Assembly (NCBI GenBank): GCA_946479185.1
Contig: CAMLFF010000082.1
Span: 1-10,665, forward strand
Reading direction: 5' to 3'
Source: an uncultured Sphingobium sp.
GTDB taxonomy: Bacteria > Pseudomonadota > Alphaproteobacteria > Sphingomonadales > Sphingomonadaceae
Length of the DNA: 10,665 nt
How positions within the stretch are numbered: position 1 is the first letter of the stretch; each line of letters starts with the position of its first letter. A program made the position numbers and the translations under genes. Below the pieces are notes generated by a model that was not told the DNA's origin, made no database searches, and was given only the letters and a program-made list of their open reading frames with translations. Shown here in pieces: positions 6,404-10,665 of the stretch.

Positions 6404-7663
6404 ATGCGTCGTGTCGTCGTAACCGGTCTCGGCATGGTCTCGCCCTTGGGCGGCGACGTTGAGACGAGCTGGGCGAACATCATCGCCTCTCGCTCAGGCG
6501 CAGGCCAGATCACGCATTTCGATGCCACGGATTATGCGTGCCGCATCGCTTGTGAAGTGAAGCCCAAGGATCATGAATGGGGCTTCGACCCCAATTTGCG
6601 CGTTGACCACAAGGTCCAGCGGCAGGTCGATCCGTTCATCATTTTCGGCATCGATGCGGCTGGGCAAGCGCTGGAAGATGCCGGCCTCACCGAGATGAGC
6701 GAAGAGCAGCGGCTGCGCGCCGGTTGCTCCATCGGCTCAGGGATTGGCGGCCTCCCCGGCATCGCCAGCGAATCGATCGTGCTGCATGAAAAGGGACCGC
6801 GCCGCGTGTCCCCGCATTTCGTGCATGGTCGCCTCATCAATCTCATCTCCGGGCAAGTCAGCATCAAATATGGCCTGATGGGCCCCAATCATGCTGTCGT
6901 GACCGCCTGTGCCACCGGCGTTCACTCGATTGGCGACGCTGCGCGCATGATCGCGATGGATGATGCCGATGTGATGCTCGCAGGCGGCGCGGAAGGCGCG
7001 ATCTGCCCGCTCGGCATCGCAGGCTTTGCGCAAGCCCGCGCGCTCTCGACGAGCTTCAACGACACGCCAGAAAAAGCCTCACGCCCTTATGACAAGGGCC
7101 GTGACGGCTTCGTGATGGGTGAAGGTGCAGGCGTGGTCGTGCTCGAGGAATATGAGCATGCCAAGGCGCGCGGCGCGAAAATCTATGCCGAAGTGATTGG
7201 CTATGGCCTCTCGGGCGACGCCTATCATGTCACGGCGCCACACCCGCAAGGCTCAGGCGCCTTCCGCGCGATGGAAATGGCGATGCGTAAGTCCGGCCTT
7301 GAGCTGGCCGACATCGATTATGTGAATGCGCATGGCACCTCCACACCGCTTGGCGACGAGCTGGAGCTGGGCGCGGTGCGCAGGCTGTTTGGCTCGACGC
7401 TGGACACCATGTCCATGTCCTCCACGAAATCGGCGATCGGCCATTTGCTTGGCGGCGCGGGTGCTGTCGAGACGATCTTCTGCATCCTCGCGATGCGCGA
7501 TCAGATCGTGCCGCCAACGCTCAATCTGGATGATCCAAGCGAGGGCTGCGCGGGAGTCGACCTCGTTCCCCACGTCGCCAAGCAGCGCAAGGTGCGCGCG
7601 GTGCTGAACAATAGCTTCGGCTTTGGCGGCACCAATGCCAGCCTGGTGCTGAGGCCGGTCTGA
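6404..7663 (+). CDS. fabF: 3-oxoacyl-[acyl-carrier-protein] synthase II
   Basis: Condensing enzyme (KAS II) that extends acyl-ACP by two carbons from malonyl-ACP. It has 419 residues, close to the family norm of about 412-420. The catalytic triad is C169 in TACATGVHSIGD, H310 in NAHGTSTPLGDELE and H347 in KSAIGHLLGGAG; K342 of the same motif is also conserved. The C-terminal glycine-rich NNSFGFGGTNA (402-412) gates the active site in this family. A Cys-His-His triad marks KAS I/II and rules out FabH, and the TPLGDELE and SAIGHLLG contexts favour FabF over FabB. The ATG has AGGAGA 7 bases upstream. It follows acpP in the usual order and mltG begins 5 bases after its stop. Confidence 0.97.
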   Translation: MRRVVVTGLGMVSPLGGDVETSWANIIASRSGAGQITHFDATDYACRIACEVKPKDHEWGFDPNLRVDHKVQRQVDPFIIFGIDAAGQALEDAGLTEMSEEQRLRAGCSIGSGIGGLPGIASESIVLHEKGPRRVSPHFVHGRLINLISGQVSIKYGLMGPNHAVVTACATGVHSIGDAARMIAMDDADVMLAGGAEGAICPLGIAGFAQARALSTSFNDTPEKASRPYDKGRDGFVMGEGAGVVVLEEYEHAKARGAKIYAEVIGYGLSGDAYHVTAPHPQGSGAFRAMEMAMRKSGLELADIDYVNAHGTSTPLGDELELGAVRRLFGSTLDTMSMSSTKSAIGHLLGGAGAVETIFCILAMRDQIVPPTLNLDDPSEGCAGVDLVPHVAKQRKVRAVLNNSFGFGGTNASLVLRPV

Positions 7664-7668
7664 CCGCC

Positions 7669-8640
7669 ATGCGCCGGGCCGGACTCACGATCCTTGTCTT
7701 GATATTGGCGGGGTTGGCGCTGGTCGCGTTCAACTTCGTCAATGGATGGACGAGGCCCGGCCCTCTCGAAGCGGATGTGAACGTCGTCGTGCCGGAAGGC
7801 GCGACGCTGCGGGTCGCTGCGGCCAAACTTGAAGAGCAGGATGTGATCGGGTCCGCTGAGGCGTTCCTGGCACGTGCTCGGCTCTTAGGCGATAATGGCT
7901 CCATCAAGGCGGGCGAATATCTGATCCCGAAGGAAACCAGCAATGCTGGCGTCCTCGCGATCCTGCAGAGCGGCAAGACGGTCAATTATCTTGTCGCCAT
8001 TCCTGAGGGCATGCCATCCATTCTCGTCCATGAGCGGCTGATGGCGAACAAGGATCTGACCGGCTCCATCGCGGTGCCGAAGGAGGGTTCGGTCATGCCG
8101 GACAGCTATGCCTATCAAAAAGGCGAGATGCGGGCCGCTGTGCTTGAGCGGATGCAGGCGGCAATGAGCAAATTCATCGCCAGCGAATGGCCCAAGCGCG
8201 CCAAGGACATCGTGGTGAGCACGCCCGAGCAGGCGATCACGCTAGCCAGTATCGTGGAGAAGGAAACCTCGATTCCCGCCGAGCGCCCAACGGTAGCTGG
8301 CGTCTATTCCAATCGCCTGCGCACGGGCATGATGCTGCAGGCCGATCCGACGATCATCTACCCCATCACCAAGGGCAAACCGCTGGGCCGACGCATCCTG
8401 CGCTCGGAAATCACGGCGGTGAATGATTATAACACTTACGCGATGACGGGACTGCCCAAGGGGCCGATTGCCAATCCGGGCCGCACGTCCATTGCGGCAG
8501 TGCTTCGTCCCGCATCGACCAAGGCGCTCTATTTCGTGGCAGATGGCAAGGGCGGGCATATTTTCGCCGAGACGCTCGACCAGCATAATGCCAATGTGCG
8601 TAAATGGTATGATCTGCGCCGCCAGCGTGGCGAAATGTGA
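7669..8640 (+). CDS. mltG: Endolytic murein transglycosylase MltG
   Basis: Inner-membrane enzyme that cleaves nascent glycan strands in the periplasm and so helps end peptidoglycan polymerisation. It has 323 residues. A single N-terminal membrane segment (about 6-26) places the rest outside the cytoplasm. A LysM-like subdomain (about 35-105) includes VPEGATLRVAAAKLEEQDVI. The catalytic glutamate is E197 in LASIVEKET, equivalent to E218 in E. coli MltG. The conserved QADPTIIYPITKG and YNTYAMTGLPKGPIANPG follow. The start is 5 bases after the fabF stop with no clear ribosome site of its own, which points to translational coupling. The neighbour arrangement fabF-mltG is common in alphaproteobacteria. 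Confidence 0.95.
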   Translation: MRRAGLTILVLILAGLALVAFNFVNGWTRPGPLEADVNVVVPEGATLRVAAAKLEEQDVIGSAEAFLARARLLGDNGSIKAGEYLIPKETSNAGVLAILQSGKTVNYLVAIPEGMPSILVHERLMANKDLTGSIAVPKEGSVMPDSYAYQKGEMRAAVLERMQAAMSKFIASEWPKRAKDIVVSTPEQAITLASIVEKETSIPAERPTVAGVYSNRLRTGMMLQADPTIIYPITKGKPLGRRILRSEITAVNDYNTYAMTGLPKGPIANPGRTSIAAVLRPASTKALYFVADGKGGHIFAETLDQHNANVRKWYDLRRQRGEM

Positions 8641-8679
8641 ACCTGTTAGTGGCGATTGTGCGGCGGGTGACGTGAAGGC

Positions 8680-9198
8680 ATGACCCCGCCCTCCCCACTC
8701 GGCCCGCTCATCGTGACAGCCCAGATGGGGGCGGCGGATCAGGCCTGGGCGGAAGCACTGCGACGGAAGCATTTCCCACCCGAGCGCAATCAGGCCCCAG
8801 CCCATATCAGCCTGTTCCACCACCTCCCGCCTTCGATGGTCGATGAACTGCGCGGGTTGGTGGCGGGACTTGCCGCCTCACCCAAGCCCGCTGCCGAGCT
8901 CGCAGAGCTTTTCTCCCTGGGTCGTGGCGTAGCGCTTAAATTGCACTGCCCCGGCCTGCTCGCCATCCGGGCGCAGATTGCCGATCGGTTCGAGCATCAT
9001 CTGACACCGCAGGATCGCCCCGTCCCGCGCCTGCACATCACCGTGCAAAACAAGGTCGATCCGGCGCAGGCACGCGCAACGCTGGAGTTGCTCCGCGCGC
9101 AGATCAGCCCTCGCCCGCTTTCAATCGCGGCCTTGATGCTCTGGAGCTATAGGGGCGGCCCCTGGGATCTGGTCAGCCGCCACCCGTTTAGGGGTTAG
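8680..9198 (+). CDS. 2H phosphoesterase superfamily protein (2'-5' RNA ligase-like)
   Basis: A 172-residue protein with the two HxS/T motifs of the 2H superfamily: H42-I-S44 in APAHISLFHHLP and H119-I-T121 in PRLHITVQNK. The 77-residue spacing gives one active site from two similar half-domains. Relatives process or ligate 2'-5' linked RNA or open cyclic phosphates; the substrate here is unknown. It resembles the 2_5_RNA_ligase2 branch (LIVTAQ...RRKHFPPERNQ, ending SYRGGPWDLVSRHPF). The start at 8680 is the first ATG after an in-frame stop at 8668. A GAAGG lies unusually close to it, so the ribosome site is not typical. It lies 39 bases after mltG and is probably the last gene of that unit; it converges with the flavoprotein gene across 3 bases. 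Confidence 0.87.
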   Translation: MTPPSPLGPLIVTAQMGAADQAWAEALRRKHFPPERNQAPAHISLFHHLPPSMVDELRGLVAGLAASPKPAAELAELFSLGRGVALKLHCPGLLAIRAQIADRFEHHLTPQDRPVPRLHITVQNKVDPAQARATLELLRAQISPRPLSIAALMLWSYRGGPWDLVSRHPFRG

Positions 9199-9201
9199 CC
9201 C

Positions 9202-10434
9202 TCAGGCCAGGCCTACTTCCTTCAGCGGCACCTCGATATCGGCCAGCTGCGCGCGATCGAGGCGACTGCCCTCAATCACATGGGCGCGGCCCTGTACATA
9301 ATCCTTGGTGCGGTTGACGCAATCGAGCGCCACGACCTGCCCTTGCCGCAGATAGATGATCGAGAAGCTGCGCGTGGATGGATCACCGCGAAGCACCGCC
9401 TCGTCAAAGTCGATCGAGAGCCCAATCGTCTGCAACCGCAGATCATATTGGTTCGACCAGAACCAGGGCACCGCATCATAAGGCGCTGGATTGCCCATGA
9501 TGTGCTGCACCGCGACCTTTGCCTGATCATTGGCGTTCTGCACCGATTCCAGCCGCATCCGCCGCCCGGCGGCAAAGCGATTCTCATGCGCAGCGCAATC
9601 GCCAATGGCGTACACGTCGGGCAGTGAGGTCTGGCAATATTCGTCCACATCCACGCCGTTGCCGCCACTCGCGCCAGCGAGAATCAGCGGACCGGTCTCA
9701 GGGATAATGCCAATCCCCACGATCACTGCGTCGGCGGCGATAATCGTGCCATCCGCCAGCTTGACGCCAGTGACATGGTCATTGGCGTCAGCCTCGATTG
9801 CCTCGACATTTGCCGAGAGACGGACGTCCACGCCGTGCGCGCGGTGATCCTCTGCAAAAAAGTCTGAGAGGTCCTGCCCAGCAACGCGCGCGAGCAGGCG
9901 GTCCTGCGCTTCCAGCAGCGTCACGCTCTTGCCAAGTTTGCTCAGCACCGCAGCCGCTTCCAGCCCGATATATCCGCCACCCACGATGGCAAACCGTTCT
10001 GCAGTGGGCAAGATCGCCATGAGGCCATCCACGTCTGCGCGGTTGCGTACGGTGAACAGACCAGTCGATGTCGCGCCCGGGCAAGACAAGCGCCGCGCCA
10101 CGCCGCCACCAGCCCAGATCAGCTTGCCATAGCTAAATTGCACATCATTGGAGACGGTGACGCGATGCTCGTCCGCCTGAATGGTCTTCACCCGTTCGCC
10201 GAGAATGAGGGTGATATCCTGATCGGTCCAGAATTTGGCGGGGCGCAACAAGATGCGCTCGAAAATCTTTTCGCCAGCCAGATAGTCTTTGGAGAGCGGT
10301 GGCCGTTCATAGGGCAATTCGGACTCCGCGCCGATGAGGCCGATCGTCCCCTCAAACTTCAATTGGCGTAGCAGAATGGCAGCCTGCGCACCGGCATGGC
10401 CCCCGCCCACGATCAGGCAATCAAAATGCTGCAC
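9202..10434 (-). CDS. NAD(P)/FAD-dependent ferredoxin- or rubredoxin-reductase type oxidoreductase
   Basis: Flavoprotein expected to pass electrons from NADH to a small iron-sulfur protein serving an oxygenase (as in putidaredoxin, rhodocoxin or rubredoxin reductases). It has 410 residues from a GTG at 10434, preceded 5 bases upstream by AGGGGAG. This start places the FAD motif VGGGHAGAQAA (9-19) at the normal distance, whereas an ATG at 10527 would add 31 foreign residues. Other marks are RPPLSK (44-49), the NAD motif GGGYIGLE (152-159) with acidic E175 at the strand end favouring NADH, YAIGDC (275-280), and the family's WFWSNQYDLRLQTIG (324-338). It lacks a CxxC redox disulfide, which separates it from thioredoxin-reductase-like enzymes. 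No ferredoxin, P450 or dioxygenase gene lies beside it in the window, so the partner and pathway are unknown. Confidence 0.9.
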   Translation of the reverse strand: MQHFDCLIVGGGHAGAQAAILLRQLKFEGTIGLIGAESELPYERPPLSKDYLAGEKIFERILLRPAKFWTDQDITLILGERVKTIQADEHRVTVSNDVQFSYGKLIWAGGGVARRLSCPGATSTGLFTVRNRADVDGLMAILPTAERFAIVGGGYIGLEAAAVLSKLGKSVTLLEAQDRLLARVAGQDLSDFFAEDHRAHGVDVRLSANVEAIEADANDHVTGVKLADGTIIAADAVIVGIGIIPETGPLILAGASGGNGVDVDEYCQTSLPDVYAIGDCAAHENRFAAGRRMRLESVQNANDQAKVAVQHIMGNPAPYDAVPWFWSNQYDLRLQTIGLSIDFDEAVLRGDPSTRSFSIIYLRQGQVVALDCVNRTKDYVQGRAHVIEGSRLDRAQLADIEVPLKEVGLA

Positions 10435-10439
10435 AGTCA

Positions 10440-10446
10440 CTCCCCT
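10440..10446 (-). promoter_or_regulatory. Shine-Dalgarno that fixes a GTG start for the flavoprotein
   Basis: AGGGGAG on the minus strand, 5 bases before GTG at 10434. Another in-frame GTG at 10440-10438 overlaps the site itself and cannot be used well, so the second GTG is preferred. Confidence 0.7.
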
Positions 10447-10543
10447 GCGCCGCTGCCCTGAAGAGCAGTCTCGCGCGTTCGATCCAAAATGAGGCTGGTC
10501 ATTGCCAGAGAATGCGGCGTTTCGCAATCGACCGAACAGACCA

Positions 10544-10572
10544 TTGACCAGCGAGTTGCGCCTGCGTATAGC
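10544..10572 (+). promoter_or_regulatory. Sigma-70 promoter of the tRNA-Met gene
   Basis: TTGACC (10544-10549) and TATAGC (10567-10572) are separated by 17 bases. This predicts transcription from about 10579 and a leader of about 35 bases before the tRNA. It is the best-scoring promoter by eye in the window, as expected for a stable RNA gene. Confidence 0.75.
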
Positions 10573-10584
10573 GCTGCGACCCGG

Positions 10585-10613
10585 CCAGAAGGCTTGGGTA
10601 AATGCCCTTCTGG
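10585..10613 (+). other. Hairpin in the tRNA leader, abutting the mature 5' end
   Basis: CCAGAAGG (10585-10592) pairs perfectly over 8 bases with CCTTCTGG (10606-10613), with a 13-base loop. The stem ends directly before the first base of the mature tRNA, where RNase P would cut. It is not a terminator for upstream genes, because none reads in this direction here. Confidence 0.6.
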
Positions 10614-10665
10614 GGCGGAGTAGCTCAGCTGGTTAGAGCAGCGGAATCATAATCCGCGTGTCGGG
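10614..10665 (+). tRNA. tRNA-Met (CAU anticodon), partial, cut by window end
   Basis: The 52 visible bases give a 7-base acceptor arm GGCGGAG, the T8-A9 linker, a D arm GCTC/GAGC with the AGCTGGTTA loop, and an anticodon arm GCGGA/TCCGC whose 7-base loop ATCATAA holds CAT at 10648-10650. The T arm and acceptor 3' strand lie outside. The CAU anticodon could mean elongator Met or lysidine-modified Ile2; the overall sequence resembles alphaproteobacterial elongator tRNA-Met. An initiator is unlikely, because initiator tRNAs have three G-C pairs next to the anticodon loop and the stem here ends in A-T. Confidence 0.92.

Noticed and set aside
9190..9202. AGGG/CCCT mini-hairpin at the 2H protein and flavoprotein junction as a bidirectional terminator
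   Set aside because: The stem is only 4 bp, without a U-tract on either strand. I see no supportable terminator at this junction or at the equally tight 4418-4422 junction.
10435..10527. N-terminal extension of the flavoprotein from an ATG at 10527
   Set aside because: It adds 31 residues before an FAD motif that normally sits near residue 10; a good ribosome site supports GTG at 10434 instead.
10495..10551. Inverted repeat CTGGTCATTG / CATTGACCAG around the tRNA promoter as an operator
   Set aside because: It has one mismatch and a 37-base spacer, and it overlaps the tRNA -35 element; too weak to call and probably chance.
1..10665. Mobile elements, CRISPR arrays, toxin-antitoxin or defence genes
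   Set aside because: None seen on either strand. All well-supported genes are metabolic, cell-wall, regulatory or RNA genes, with no transposase, integrase or regular repeat array.

Overview
The window reads as ordinary chromosome from an alphaproteobacterium, most likely a sphingomonad. The grounds are the GC-rich coding style, the acpP-fabF-mltG gene order, a glutathione reductase with the CVIRGC redox motif, a ScfR-type XRE regulator, and a tRNA-Met(CAU) of alphaproteobacterial appearance. The taxonomic call is an inference; no marker gene settles it. I see no mobile element, CRISPR array, phage gene or long repeat. No stretch over 300 bases lacks a gene.

Layout. Minus strand, positions 2841 down to 1: a PaaG-like crotonase, O-acetylhomoserine sulfhydrylase (metY) and biotin synthase (bioB, cut by the window start). 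They run in one direction with gaps of 82 and 23 bases and may be cotranscribed. Divergent from them is a 470-residue regulator of the short-chain acyl-CoA (ScfR/RamB/PrpR) family. The 163-base gap between crotonase and regulator carries TTTGCAAA and CTTGCAAA, the word associated with this regulator family. Next, convergent with the regulator and only 5 bases away, is glutathione reductase (gor, minus strand). Then on the plus strand come acpP, fabF, mltG and a small 2H-phosphoesterase. Convergent with that, 3 bases away, is a ferredoxin/rubredoxin-reductase-type flavoprotein (minus strand). The window ends inside a tRNA-Met gene with a clear sigma-70 promoter and a leader hairpin that ends one base before the mature tRNA.

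How the genes fit together. acpP and fabF form the core of fatty-acid elongation, and mltG (peptidoglycan chain-length control) follows fabF almost without a gap. metY makes homocysteine for methionine and hence SAM, which BioB consumes; that link is suggestive only. The ScfR regulator probably senses a short-chain acyl-CoA and controls itself and the crotonase. The flavoprotein needs a small iron-sulfur partner (ferredoxin or rubredoxin) that is not encoded here.

The most interesting part is the regulator-crotonase divergent region. Next are a possibly two-state leader upstream of metY and the hairpin abutting the tRNA. Most of the window is well-known housekeeping, and I did not find a convincing new system.
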